Source: Acidobacteriota bacterium (GTDB lineage Bacteria > Acidobacteriota > Terriglobia > Acidiferrales > UBA7541). From it: 17,210 bases of DNA. A program made the position numbers and the translations under genes. This document shows positions 1-8,283 of this stretch, piece by piece. The stretch is from assembly GCA_003224135.1 (NCBI GenBank), contig QHYO01000437.1:1-17210 (forward strand). Direction: 5' to 3'. The notes under the pieces are model-generated. The model was given only the letters and a program-made list of their open reading frames with translations. It made no database searches and had not been told where the DNA came from. Numbering within the stretch: position 1 is the first letter of the stretch; every line of letters begins with the position of its first letter.

Positions 1-162
1 GGAGGCCGGCTCGAAGGGCGCCAAAAGCTGGTATGCGAGCTCACGGTGCGAAACGGCCTTGTCGTCTGGGACTTGAATGGAATAGCTCGAGGAGACTGGC
101 AAAAAAGAACGGCGTTTGTTCCGCACCCAGAATGGGATGGCACCCTTCCCCTCAAACGGTAG
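1..162 (+). CDS. Amidohydrolase / dihydroorotase-like metallohydrolase, C-terminal end (partial)
   Basis: Frame 1 is open from the left edge to a TAG at 160-162, giving 53 residues. The residues ELTVRNG..VVWDLNGIARGDW match the closing beta-strand and tail of amidohydrolase/deacetylase-type metallohydrolases, where the composite domain ends with a pattern like TVRDGKVVWDLNG and a DW. Such enzymes hydrolyse cyclic or acyl amide bonds using a metal centre. The metal-binding residues lie upstream of the window, so substrate and activity cannot be judged. The assignment rests on recall of family C-termini and is moderate. No gene follows closely on the same strand: the next start is at 419. Confidence 0.6.
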   Translation, partial: GGRLEGRQKLVCELTVRNGLVVWDLNGIARGDWQKRTAFVPHPEWDGTLPLKR

Positions 163-321
163 AAGGTGCTCCAAAGGCATCTTGTATAGAGAACTGATCT
201 TTGTGGCTTGCGCTTACCTAGCTGCGTGTTCTACGCGTCCTTCTTTTCAGGGCCGATGCTTGAACTAAGCTACAAAAATCACATGCCGACTTAGCGATAC
301 TATCGACGCTGACCACTGGGT

Positions 322-357
322 CAGGTTCTCGAAAAAAGGAACCTGTACCATTTTTTC
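322..357 (+). terminator. Hairpin with T-run; possible terminator or pseudoknot leader
   Basis: CAGGTTC (322-328) pairs perfectly with GAACCTG (339-345), and six T residues follow at 351-356. A 5-nt gap between stem and T-run makes it a weak intrinsic terminator for the amidohydrolase gene. The loop holds GAAAAAA (331-337), which can pair with TTTTTTC (351-357). The RNA could therefore form an H-type pseudoknot, or switch between two hairpins, ahead of the GGDEF gene. Nothing else is recognised in the gap 163-418. Confidence 0.35.
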
Positions 358-383
358 GTTGCCCCATTTTGCAGTGGAGGCCT

Positions 384-413
384 AAGGTGGACATTATGAT
401 GGTCTCGCCATAA
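384..413 (+). promoter_or_regulatory. Shine-Dalgarno plus 5-codon leader ORF ahead of the GGDEF gene
   Basis: AAGGTGG at 384-390 lies 5 nt before ATG at 396. The ORF starting there encodes only MMVSP and stops at TAA 411-413. The downstream gene starts at 419, 5 nt after this stop, and has no Shine-Dalgarno of its own (the preceding bases are ATAAAAACC). This arrangement suits translational coupling by reinitiation. That is inference; the ORF could be accidental. Confidence 0.35.
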
Positions 414-418
414 AAACC

Positions 419-1282
419 ATGAGATCAACACTGGGTCTTCGCGCCAGCCAAGCCCAAGCCTCACCTCTTGAGGGATCTGGGATATTCCGCGCTCATCAGG
501 CGGAATCCAGTCTGCGTCAGCTCGTGCGGAACGAGTGGTGGCTTTGGCTCTCCGCGCTCGTAGTGAGCGTGCTTTCGGCGACGACTTTTGTACTCACCGC
601 GATCCCCTCGTATTTCCGGCACCGCGAGCATTTTTACGAAATCAGCTCCGATCAGGCGCGGTGGGGAATCCTATGCCTGGTTCTTCTCTTCTACGGCTGG
701 CTGGTTTACAGGCAATGGACCTTCCGGCGACGGCGGAGCGAACTGTCACGGGATGACGCCGGGAAGGAAGTGCTGACTGGGCAAATTCCAGAATCATCCA
801 GCATCGATGCGGTGACGGGCTTACACGTGCGCGCGTTCATCGAGCAGCAGCTTGTCAAAGAGATTGCCCGCGCTAAGCGGCAGAACAGTCCGCTGAGCTT
901 GGCCACGATTCATCTCGATGAATTTGCCGAGATCACAAAACGCTACGGGCAATCGGCCACAGACGCGGCGCTTAAAGAGCTGGCCCGGCGCCTGAAGAAA
1001 GCGTGCCGTGGCTCGGACTTTGCAGTGCGCCTGTCAAATGACGATTTTCTGCTGGTGCTGCCGGAATGCGGCTTGGGTGAAGTCAAAACAGTCTTGAACC
1101 GGCTTGGTTCTCTCGAGATGGTTTGCTCGGGGCGGAAAGTAGACCTCGCCTACACGACGGGCTGGGTCGATTATCAACCGGGCGACCTGCCGTCGGATTT
1201 GCTCAAGCGCGCCACGCAACTGCTTCACCTGTACGAGAACGCCGTGAAAGACAGCTTTTCTTCTACGTTCGCACCGCACTAA
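419..1282 (+). CDS. Membrane protein with degenerate GGDEF domain
   Basis: The 287-residue protein has two predicted membrane helices (about residues 41-63 and 82-99), a short linker rich in Arg, and a GGDEF-fold domain from about residue 128 (DAVTG..) to 275. The signature motif is SNDDF (206-210) instead of GGDEF. The first metal-binding Asp is replaced by His165 (HLDEF), and the Asn-Asp pair after helix 1 is Thr173-Lys174. These changes argue against diguanylate cyclase activity. The inhibitory-site pattern RxxD is kept as R197-G-S-D200, exactly five residues before the motif, so cyclic-di-GMP binding without synthesis is possible. The start at 419 is the only in-frame ATG after the stop at 383; it lacks its own ribosome binding site and may be coupled to the leader ORF. 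An effector or sensor role is inference. Confidence 0.85.
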   Translation: MRSTLGLRASQAQASPLEGSGIFRAHQAESSLRQLVRNEWWLWLSALVVSVLSATTFVLTAIPSYFRHREHFYEISSDQARWGILCLVLLFYGWLVYRQWTFRRRRSELSRDDAGKEVLTGQIPESSSIDAVTGLHVRAFIEQQLVKEIARAKRQNSPLSLATIHLDEFAEITKRYGQSATDAALKELARRLKKACRGSDFAVRLSNDDFLLVLPECGLGEVKTVLNRLGSLEMVCSGRKVDLAYTTGWVDYQPGDLPSDLLKRATQLLHLYENAVKDSFSSTFAPH

Positions 1283-1321
1283 ACGGGTCGGGAATCGATT
1301 GACCTGGAAATAGAAATTGGC

Positions 1322-1335
1322 GGCGAGGCTTCGCC
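1322..1335. terminator. Short hairpin between convergent genes
   Basis: GGCGA (1322-1326) pairs with TCGCC (1331-1335) around a 4-nt loop, in the 70-bp gap between the convergent GGDEF gene and the VOC remnant. On the minus strand it is followed by a moderately T-rich stretch, but there is no clean T-run. It is a weak candidate for a bidirectional terminator. Confidence 0.2.
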
Positions 1336-1352
1336 AGTGGAAACGGTGAGCT

Positions 1353-1541
1353 TCAAAAGAAATCGAAAAGCGGACGCGACTCCACGCCATTGGTCTTGAG
1401 CAGTGCCCAATCGAAGCGTTCTTCGTGAGACTTCGAGGTGCTGACAACCTCGAACCCCAGGACATCCCGGTAGAATGCAATGGACGTAGGCATATCGAAC
1501 ACTTGCAATAGCGGCGCCATCCCTCGAATTTCAATCCCCAT
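1353..1541 (-). pseudogene. VOC / glyoxalase-like protein, truncated after the first beta-alpha-beta unit
   Basis: The ATG at 1541 has a strong AGGAGG-type site 6 nt upstream. The first ~53 residues read as the start of a vicinal-oxygen-chelate domain: PLLQVFDMPTSIAFYRDVLGF, then FDWALLKTNGVE. Family members continue with a second beta-strand set and a second half-domain and run to about 120-140 residues. Here the homology stops at GVE, then nine unrelated residues and a stop follow, 62 in total. The missing half is not found in another frame between 1283 and 1376. The gene follows the ankyrin gene by 29 nt and was probably co-transcribed. It may originally have been a resistance or isomerase-type VOC protein. 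A stable functional fragment is unlikely because VOC sites form from two halves. Confidence 0.75.
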
Positions 1542-1570
1542 GCGACCCTCCTGTTGAATCCTTCGGACGC

Positions 1571-3244
1571 TCACAACTTCGCGATGTGAGGCTGCAGCAG
1601 TTCATCAACCTCCCGATACCCCGACGGAAACTCGACGCCATTCACTGACGCTCCCGCATCGAGCAACATCTGAACCGAGTCGGGCGATCTTCTATTTGTC
1701 CAGTACGAATCCACGCAAGCGCGTACGGCAAGAGTCAACGGCGTTCGTCCTTTTCCGTCCAATATATCTATTGGCGCTCCGCGTTCGATCAGAACTTTGA
1801 TCGTAGCGGGGTACGCCTTCCAGGCCGCGACGTGCAGCGCCGTGCTGTTCTTCGCGATATCGAAATAGCCGTCACCATTCTCATAGATCGCTCGAACGTC
1901 CACGCCGAGGTCAAGGAGTTGGCGAACGCCGTCCGTATTCCCGACGCCTGCGAACTCGGCAAGCAGCTTACCTCCCTCTCCCACCACTTCGCGGACGAGC
2001 TGAGGTTCGCGCGCGGCAATCGCACGGACACTCGCTTCATCGTTTCTCGCACATGCAGCAATCAGCTCGTCAACCCCGTGAAGGTCGATGGGAACGCCTC
2101 GCCGTTCGAACAGCGCAAGCACGTCACGTCGTCCTCTTCGTGCGGCCATCGCCACAGCCGATTTCCCCGGGGATGGCAGCTGCGAGCGATTTGGGCGATC
2201 TGCAATGAGCGTCGGGTCGGCGCCATGCTCCAGCAACGCTTCGATGATTTTGATGTCGTTGTCGCTCAGCACGGCATTGTGAATTGCCATCTTTCCCCAT
2301 CGTGTCCTTCGATTTGGCTGGACGCCTTGCTCGAGCAACCATTTAATCCCCTCATAATCGTGCCAGTCGGTCTTGCGGAGCAGGATTGTCCCGAGACTCT
2401 TGTCGGTGAGCTTCCCGCTCTCGACCAGTATCTTCAAGGCAGCGTTGTCGTATGTTTCCGGTGCATGATACGGCGTTTCCTCGTCGTTCGGGTTGGCTCC
2501 GCGCTCAAGCAGTAAGCGAGTCAGCTCCGCGTGGTGGGCAATTCCGGCGGCGCCATAGAGCGCGCTCTCCCACTCCGGATTGGGCTGATGATTTTGTTCC
2601 ATCCACCCGGTATTTGCGCTCGCACCTGCATCGAGCAGCGCCTTCGCCGCTCGCACGAACCCGTCCGACCGCGGGAGGTCCAGCCGCAGGTATCGCGAGA
2701 AACACAGGTGCGTGAGCGCATCCCAACCGCGAGGACCACCCTTCACAGTGGCGTTCTGCGGATCGAGCGCCAGAAACCGGAGCACGCCAGCATCGTCGCC
2801 CAGAATTGCGGCCGCATGGATATCGCTCGTCGAAACGCCGGGATACGCGGCCAGAATCGCCTCGGCTTGCTCAAGTGTTCCAGACGCATGTCCGGAGTCG
2901 CGCGGAACACAAGCGGCCTCAATGAACGCCGCCAGTGGATTCTCTAGTGAGTCGACCGGCCGCTCACGAGCCAGTGCTTCGATGTGTTTCGCAAACTTCG
3001 GCCAGCTCTCGAAGCCGTGCTCCCGTGCGATCACCAATTGGGCATCGGCCAGAGCAAACCTCGCGTTTGCAATTTCGGAATCTGGCAGTTTTGCGAAACC
3101 CGGATGATATTTCTTGACTCGCTCAATCGCTTCAGGAGCGCCGGACTCGCGAGCCCGAAAAACCTTGAAGACTTTGACGAGGTCCTTTGCTTGTTTCTTA
3201 TATTGTTCAAGGTTGGGACGAGCAGGTACTTCTTTGGCATCCAT
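1571..3244 (-). CDS. Ankyrin-repeat protein
   Basis: The 557-residue protein starts at ATG 3244 with AAGGAAGG about 6 nt upstream. Residues 1-95 form a charged helical region (NLEQYKKQAKDLVKVF.., then REHGFESWPKFAKHI) typical of acidobacterial ankyrin proteins. From about residue 130 the chain is a series of ankyrin repeats, several with the usual motifs: ALLDAGASAN, RLLLERGANPN, ALLEHGADPT, ALHVAAW, VLIERGAPIDILDGKGRTPLTLA, MLLDAGASVNG. No signal peptide or membrane helix is evident, so a cytoplasmic protein-protein interaction role is likely, with unknown partners. It is the first gene of a minus-strand pair with the VOC remnant. Large plus-strand ORFs opposite it are antisense shadows. Confidence 0.9.
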   Translation of the reverse strand: MDAKEVPARPNLEQYKKQAKDLVKVFKVFRARESGAPEAIERVKKYHPGFAKLPDSEIANARFALADAQLVIAREHGFESWPKFAKHIEALARERPVDSLENPLAAFIEAACVPRDSGHASGTLEQAEAILAAYPGVSTSDIHAAAILGDDAGVLRFLALDPQNATVKGGPRGWDALTHLCFSRYLRLDLPRSDGFVRAAKALLDAGASANTGWMEQNHQPNPEWESALYGAAGIAHHAELTRLLLERGANPNDEETPYHAPETYDNAALKILVESGKLTDKSLGTILLRKTDWHDYEGIKWLLEQGVQPNRRTRWGKMAIHNAVLSDNDIKIIEALLEHGADPTLIADRPNRSQLPSPGKSAVAMAARRGRRDVLALFERRGVPIDLHGVDELIAACARNDEASVRAIAAREPQLVREVVGEGGKLLAEFAGVGNTDGVRQLLDLGVDVRAIYENGDGYFDIAKNSTALHVAAWKAYPATIKVLIERGAPIDILDGKGRTPLTLAVRACVDSYWTNRRSPDSVQMLLDAGASVNGVEFPSGYREVDELLQPHIAKL

Positions 3245-3296
3245 TACGACCTTCCTTTCGTAACTGCGCCTGGAGTCCGCCCGAATCAGGCTGAAA

Positions 3297-3313
3297 GAAG
3301 GTTCGTAACCTTC
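3297..3313. promoter_or_regulatory. Perfect inverted repeat, candidate operator of the ankyrin-VOC pair
   Basis: GAAGGTTCGTAACCTTC is a 7+3+7 perfect dyad centred about 60 bp before the ankyrin start. A -10-like TATAGT lies on the minus strand at 3322-3317, next to it; I see no good -35 element. The position suits a repressor site overlapping the transcription start. The regulator is unknown and not recognisable in the window. Confidence 0.45.
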
Positions 3314-3722
3314 GAAACTATACGTAAGGTGGGCACGGCCCTTTTCGCGGACTGGATGCGCCCTTCGCGCTAAGCGTCAGCGTAAGCATATCCCTTCCCC
3401 AAGTCAATCGCGTAGCGGCCCCGTTGCTCACCATTCGATCCGCACATGATTTCAAGTGCTCCATTTGGCTTTTGTGTCTGGGCCTTCACGCGAATTTTTC
3501 CAGCGTCCCGTACGCGACCTTTCTTGCAACTCATTTTCTCGCGTACTGCTTCGGGCTGATTCCTACGTCCGGCGCAGAAGCCCTCGTTCTTGGGTGCCCA
3601 GCAAGTGCGGCACAGAAAAAGGAGATTCAAAAAACTGTCTTATCTGCGTCTTAAGTGGAATGGGTGAGCGTTCCTTCGCCAGCAGGTCGCTGACGCGGGC
3701 CTACGTTGGCACTAGCATAGGC

Positions 3723-3767
3723 GCTCCTGGCACAGGAATTGACCCCGTACTCGTGCCAGGAAGGAGC
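3723..3767. repeat. Long inverted repeat (hairpin)
   Basis: TCCTGGCAC (3725-3733) is the exact reverse complement of GTGCCAGGA (3753-3761), with 19 nt between. A further GCTCC / GGAGC pair (3723-3727 and 3763-3767) can form as an alternative outer stem. There is no T-run. It lies 24 bp before the PadR1 -35 element. The role is unknown. Confidence 0.5.
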
Positions 3768-3790
3768 GGGTCACGCGTCTGCATCTCCTC

Positions 3791-3822
3791 TTGACAATCA
3801 GTGGGAGAGATGTATCCTTCCC
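3791..3822 (+). promoter_or_regulatory. PadR1 promoter with imperfect dyad over the -10
   Basis: A perfect -35 TTGACA (3791-3796) is followed after 16 nt by TATCCT (3813-3818). A 20-bp imperfect dyad (3803-3822, GGGA..AT/AT..TCCC, 8 of 10 pairs) covers the -10. PadR proteins commonly repress their own operon, so this dyad is the likely autoregulatory operator. The ribosome binding site AGGAGG is at 3833-3838. Confidence 0.5.
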
Positions 3823-3847
3823 CCTGACCCTCAGGAGGAATGCGCCG

Positions 3848-4180
3848 ATGGCGGACAAGTCGACGGATCTCGTTCAAGGCACTCTGGACATGCTCATCCT
3901 GAAAACGCTAGCGCTCGAATCAATGCATGGCTATGGCATCGGTGTCCGAATCGAACAGATGAGCAATGGAGTCTTTCACGTCAATGCAGGTTCGCTGTTT
4001 GTCGCCTTTCAGCGGTTGCAGCGCGCGGGACTGATCAAGAGCGAATGGAAGGCCACGGAGAACAGCAGGCGAGCGAAGTACTACGCTTTGACCGAACAGG
4101 GTCGAAAACGGCTCAACAGCGAAACGCGGGAATGGAGCAGGCAGGTGGCGGCGATCGCCAGAATCCTGGAGGCGTCGTAG
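3848..4180 (+). CDS. PadR-family transcriptional regulator (PadR1)
   Basis: The 110-residue protein starts at ATG 3848, 9 nt after AGGAGG; the open frame extends to 3791 but this start gives the normal family N-terminus (MADKSTDLVQGTLDMLIL). The winged-helix landmarks are present in order: LDMLILKTLALESMHGYGIG (helix 1 and turn), then a recognition region where the usual GSLYPAL is changed to GSLFVAFQRLQRAGLI, then the wing W-K-A-T-E-N-S-R-R-A-K-Y-Y and LTEQGRKRL, followed by a C-terminal dimer helix. It is a short PadR of the type paired with ADOP permeases and lies 6 nt before ADOP1, so it likely represses that operon. The Tyr-Pro to Phe-Val change in the recognition region is unusual. It is the only complete PadR in the window. 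Confidence 0.9.
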   Translation: MADKSTDLVQGTLDMLILKTLALESMHGYGIGVRIEQMSNGVFHVNAGSLFVAFQRLQRAGLIKSEWKATENSRRAKYYALTEQGRKRLNSETREWSRQVAAIARILEAS

Positions 4181-4186
4181 AGAGCG

Positions 4187-6814
4187 ATGTCTTTGCTGCG
4201 AAGGATCGCGAGCGGTCTGCGAGCGCTGTTTCAAAAGGAACAGACTGACCGGGAGCTGGACGAGGAGCTGCGCGCCTACCTTGAGATGGCGATCGAGGAA
4301 AAGATGAAGTATGGAACGAGCCGCAAAGATGCGACTCGAGCGGTGCGATTGGAACGCGGGAACGCAGAGGTCGCAAAGGAAGTGATCCACACCGCCCGAT
4401 GGGAATCTGTTGTAGAGACGTGCTGGCAGGACTTGCGCTTCGCTCTCCGCACGCTGCGCAAGTCTCCCGGCTTCACCGCGATGGCTGTCCTCACGCTCGC
4501 TCTCGGCATCGGCGCCAACACCGCCGTCTTCACGGTCGTCAATGGAGTGTTGTTGCGACCGATGCCATTCCCTGAAGCGGACCGACTCTTCCTCGTTTCA
4601 TTAGCACCGCGAGGTGGACCCTTTGAATGGCAACCCGGGATTTCAGATCGCGACTACCTCGCGTTTCGCGATCAGGATCAGGCGTTCGAGAATGTTGCGT
4701 CATTTACGAAAGGAACCACGGCAAATCTTACAGGCGCCGGTGATCCGCTCCAGATTCCGGTGGCGTATGTAACGATGCAGTTTTTTGCAGCACTTCGGAC
4801 GAATCCGGAAATCGGCCGTGGCTTTCTTGCAGGTGAAGACGAGCCTGGCCGCGACCACGTCGTTTTGCTCGGCAACGACCTCTGGAAGGAGCGATTCGGC
4901 TCGGACTCCGGAATTTTGGGAAAAACCATCAGACTGGACGGCCTTGACCGCGCCGTGATCGGCATCATGCCGCCCGGGTTCGCGTTCCCGGGTGCCAAGG
5001 CCTGGATGCCACTGGCCATCCGCGTCGATGAGCACAATTCATTTACTCGACCTGTCGTGGGACGGCTGAAATCGGGCGTTCCTCCTCAACAAGCTAGAGC
5101 GGAGCTCGAGACTTTCGCGGGGCATTTGCCTCTCGGTCCAGGCGAGAATCAGCGGATACCGCAAATTATTCCGCTAAAAGATTTGTTCGTCGCAAACATT
5201 CGTCCCTCGCTCGTGGTTTTCACTGGAGCAGTATCATTGGTGCTCCTGATCGCGTGCGCGAACGTAGCAAGTCTGTTCTTGGTTCGAGCCGCTGGCCGGG
5301 GACAGGAGATGGCAGTACGTAGTGCGTTAGGCGCAGGCCGCTGGCGGCTTGTGCGGCAGTTACTTACGGAAAGCACTGCCCTTTCGTTCACAGGCGGCGC
5401 CGCGGGACTCTTGCTGGCATTTTGGGGCGTCCCGGCGCTGCTTGCTTTAGCACCCGCAGGAAAAATCCCTCGACCGGAAATGATCAGGATCGACGGTTGG
5501 GTGCTCGCCTTCACTTTTGGCATTTCGACGATCACGGGCATTCTGTTCGGCTTGGCTCCAGCTTTCCAGGTCCTCAGGCGTGATATCCGGGACTCCTTGA
5601 GTCAGGCGGGGCACCGTGTGACGGGAGGCCACGAAAGACTGCGCGGCGCGCTGGCGATCTCCGAAATTGCCCTCGCGCTCATCTTACTCACTGGCGCTGG
5701 TCTGATGTTGAAGAGCTTCTTGCTGCTTCGCTCCGCAAATCCCGGTTTTGTGTCGCAAAACGTGATGACCCTGACTGTCGACCTGCAAGATTCGACCTAT
5801 CGCACAGCTGCTCAAATGCAGGCTTTCCACACGCGCGCACTCGCAGGGCTTTCCAGCCTGCCAGGAGCAGTTGTTGCAGGAGCTGTGGATTGGTTACCGC
5901 TTGGCAGTGCTTTGACCATGGGCGATTTTCAAGTGGAAGGGCGCCTCCGGCCGCCGGCTTTCATCGTGGACAAACCCTGTGTTAGCCCCGGTTACTTTAG
6001 AGCGATGGGAATTCGCCTGCTAAGCGGACGTGAGTTCACTGAACACGATAACAAGACTGCTCCGGGTGTGGTGATCGTGAGCCAATCCGTCGCACGAACC
6101 CTTTGGCCGGGCGAAGATCCCGTGGGGAAGCGCATTTCGATGGAAGATCATCCCAAAGGCGAAGATTAGCTAACTGTAGTCGGTGTTGTGGATGATCTTA
6201 AACAACAAGCGCTGGCGAAGAGCCCGGATCCAGCCATCTACCAACCCTATCTCCAAGTCTCGCACCCATTCTTCTTGAGCCACATGACGTTTGTGGTGAG
6301 AACAACCACTCCCCCAGAAAGCGTCGCTTCGGGAATGCGGGCCATTTTCAAAAATGTCGACAAGGACCAACCCATGTCGATCACTTCGATGGACAGCGTG
6401 ATTGCGACCACGATTGCCGAACCGCAATTCCAGGCGCGACTGCTGGCCTCGTTCGCGCTGATCGCCTTGGCGCTCACCATCGTGGGCGTCTACGGTGTGC
6501 TGTCTTATTCCGTTGTGCAACGCACCCAGGAAATCGGAGTGCGCATGGCGCTGGGCGCTCAGAATGTGGATGTGTTGCGGATGCTGCTTCGAAAAGCGCT
6601 GGTCCTCGTCTCCGCGGGAATTGTCATAGGCGGGGCGGGCTCGCTGGCCTTTGCGCGAGTGCTCGCGAAATTCCTGTTTGAGGTCAAGCCGGGCGATCCA
6701 GCAACGTTTACGGCAGTGGCGTTGGTGCTAGCGAGTTCGGCGCTCGCCGCCTGCTACATTCCCGCCCGGCGTGCCACAGGCGTCGACCCTCTGGTGGCCT
6801 TGCGTTACGAGTAA
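4187..6814 (+). pseudogene. ADOP-family ABC transporter permease interrupted by an amber codon (ADOP1)
   Basis: Read through one stop, the frame gives about 875 residues, the usual size for ADOP permeases. In order: an N-terminal helical prefix (residues 1-90, [13 protein letters not shown]..), the first helix with the signature [14 protein letters not shown], a MacB-type periplasmic domain, an FtsX-like core ([27 protein letters not shown]), a second periplasmic domain, and a last FtsX core (VGVYGVLSYSV..EIGVRMALGA) ending in RVDPLVALRYE style. TAG at 6167-6169 replaces codon 661, in the stretch GED-stop-LTVVGVVDD where relatives usually have Trp, so a single TGG to TAG change explains it. 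No frame change occurs at the stop. The product of the first part would lack the last three helices and is probably inactive, unless the stop is read through or reinitiation at GTG 6188 occurs. Confidence 0.85.
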
Positions 6815-7007
6815 GTTTCACACATGTCTGGTCCGAGTCTTCGAATCGCTTGGTCGTCTCGTCTGGGCTCTGCTCGCTGATCACGTGATTTCGGACTGTG
6901 ATGACCGTGGCGGGCATTTCGACTCAATACTCCCCGTTCTTCAATCCGGGGCGACGCCTGGTTTCAAAAAAATAATCCTCCGCCAATCTAGTTTCGCTTG
7001 TCTCTCA

Positions 7008-7044
7008 TTGACACTCTAACTATCCCCGATATATGTATATGTCG
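7008..7044 (+). promoter_or_regulatory. Promoter and palindromic operator of the third PadR (copy 1)
   Basis: TTGACA (7008-7013) is followed after 16 nt by TATATG (7030-7035). The -10 lies inside CGATATATGTATATGTCG (7027-7044), an 18-bp near-perfect palindrome. AGGAGG at 7052-7057 precedes the ATG at 7062. The layout fits PadR autorepression; the assignment is inference from position. Confidence 0.6.
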
Positions 7045-7061
7045 AATGTCTAGGAGGCGCG

Positions 7062-7202
7062 ATGCCGATTGAGAAATCCGACTTGCTGCAGGGCACGCTT
7101 GACATCGACCGAGCGTCCGCACGGCATAGCGCCGATTGCGGGCAAGTTGTTCGAGCCACATCCAGCCCCACGTTTCTCGCGTGGGCGTGGAACTCTGGGT
7201 AG
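7062..7202 (+). pseudogene. PadR N-terminal remnant (PadR3', copy 1)
   Basis: The start has a strong AGGAGG site 4 nt upstream. The first 15 residues, MPIEKSDLLQGTLDI, are a typical PadR N-terminus. The frame then runs into antisense ADOP sequence and on into the insertion sequence, stopping at 7200-7202 after 46 residues. No recognition helix or wing is present, so no DNA-binding function is expected. Confidence 0.85.
7105..7182 (-). pseudogene. ADOP permease N-terminal fragment (copy 1)
   Basis: On the minus strand the frame reads TRETWGWMWLEQLARNRRY and AVRTLGR, which is the end of the ADOP prefix domain just before the first membrane helix. Both sides are lost: the upstream part is replaced by the insertion sequence and the downstream part by the PadR fragment. 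Confidence 0.8.
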
Positions 7203-8283
7203 CGCATACGGTCTCGGTTGGTCTGGAAATAGTGAAGGCCGCGACGTGCTTCCTGCGAGCGAGGGATCTGGCGGCGGATGGCGTTGAGCAAAGCTTGGAA
7301 TTTTCCGGTGTCGAGTTCTTCCTGCCTACGTTCTGCCCACTCCGTTGCGCGTGGATGAGTGAGGCCGTAGAGAGCTTTTCCGAGATCACTCAAGTGTTGT
7401 TTGGCATGATAGCGGTCAACAATCTGGGTGGCATCGGGAAACTGATCCTCGGCGAGATTCCAAATCCAAAGGGCCCCATCTCCGAGCACGACTCTGCATG
7501 GCGCGTGGCAGAAGCGGCGGCGCGTAGCTTCGCGCCAGACGCGTTCGGCAAAAGGAGCGCGTGCGGCAGCGGTATCCAGCGCGGAAGCGCTCTCTAGAGC
7601 CGCCGAGTAGGTGACCGATCCTGCATCGCGGATGGGCGTGCCTTCTTCATCGCGCGCTTCCGCACTCCAAATGGTGCAGAGTTTCACTTCGCCGGTTTTG
7701 GCCGATCCGTCCGGCTGCTTGCCGATCCGGCCAGCGAGTTCCTCGGCGCGTAAAGGAATCCCTGTTCCGTCCATGCCGAGATACAAGGTCTGTGGCAGAG
7801 GAAGCATATCGGATGGTTCGCTGTGCTGGCGTTCGTCTTCGGCGATCTCTTTTCCGAGCGCTTCTGCGGTTCTCTCCACCTGCTTGGCATCCAGCGCCAC
7901 ACCGGCCAGTTCGGTCAACAGTTCGCTGCCTTCCTGGAAGCTGACCATCGCACCGACCGTGCCCACCATGCGCGTGAGGGCGGGAGACAAGGAAGTGTTT
8001 TCTATCTCCAGATGCGCGTCGCGAGGATAGTAACCCTGGCCACAAGCGGAGCAATGATAGTAGGCGCGTTCGAGTCGCAAGGGGCCCAGCACACTGACGA
8101 CGTTCTTGGTCCGGCACGCGACATAACGCGCTCGGTTCCCACAAGGACAACGAAGTGCACTCGCTTCATCGGAAAGATCGGCGTTGAGACGCTGCTCAAT
8201 GGCGTGAGCCGCGAGCCGCAGAGTACGCTGGCGCAAAGCGACTTCCAAGGCCTCGAAATCCAACTCCGCGAGGGCTTGCCGAC

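Larger units (their letters stand above)
3245..3847. other. 603-bp gap between divergent ankyrin and PadR1 genes
   Basis: The gap holds the control regions of both neighbours, described separately: a perfect inverted repeat at 3297-3313, a long inverted repeat at 3723-3767, and the PadR1 promoter at 3791-3822. ORFs of 76-86 codons exist on both strands between 3370 and 3654. None has a recognisable domain together with a convincing start, so I do not call a gene there. Confidence 0.5.
6992..7182. repeat. 191-bp direct repeat, copy 1 (PadR promoter + PadR' / ADOP' fusion)
   Basis: This segment recurs at 8784-8975 in the same orientation with three substitutions and one 1-base indel that I can see. 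It contains a promoter, a palindromic operator, the first 15 codons of a PadR gene (+), and an ADOP N-terminal fragment (-) joined at about 7105. Its left flank is unique sequence following ADOP1; its right end abuts the truncated insertion sequence. Confidence 0.9.

Noticed and set aside
1034..1534. Minus-strand ORF of 166 codons across the GGDEF gene end
   Set aside because: It overlaps the GGDEF and VOC frames on opposite and same strands, with no domain; a shadow ORF.
1832..2515. Plus-strand ORF of 227 codons
   Set aside because: It is exactly antisense to the ankyrin gene, has no recognisable domain and no ribosome binding site; the minus-strand frame carries clear ankyrin repeats.
3370..3630. 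Minus-strand 86-codon ORF in the ankyrin-PadR1 gap
   Set aside because: It has no family pattern and no convincing start signal; an opposing ORF of similar quality occupies the same bases.
6880..6889. ATCACGTGAT palindrome after ADOP1
   Set aside because: It is short, with no promoter or gene start nearby; expected by chance at this length.
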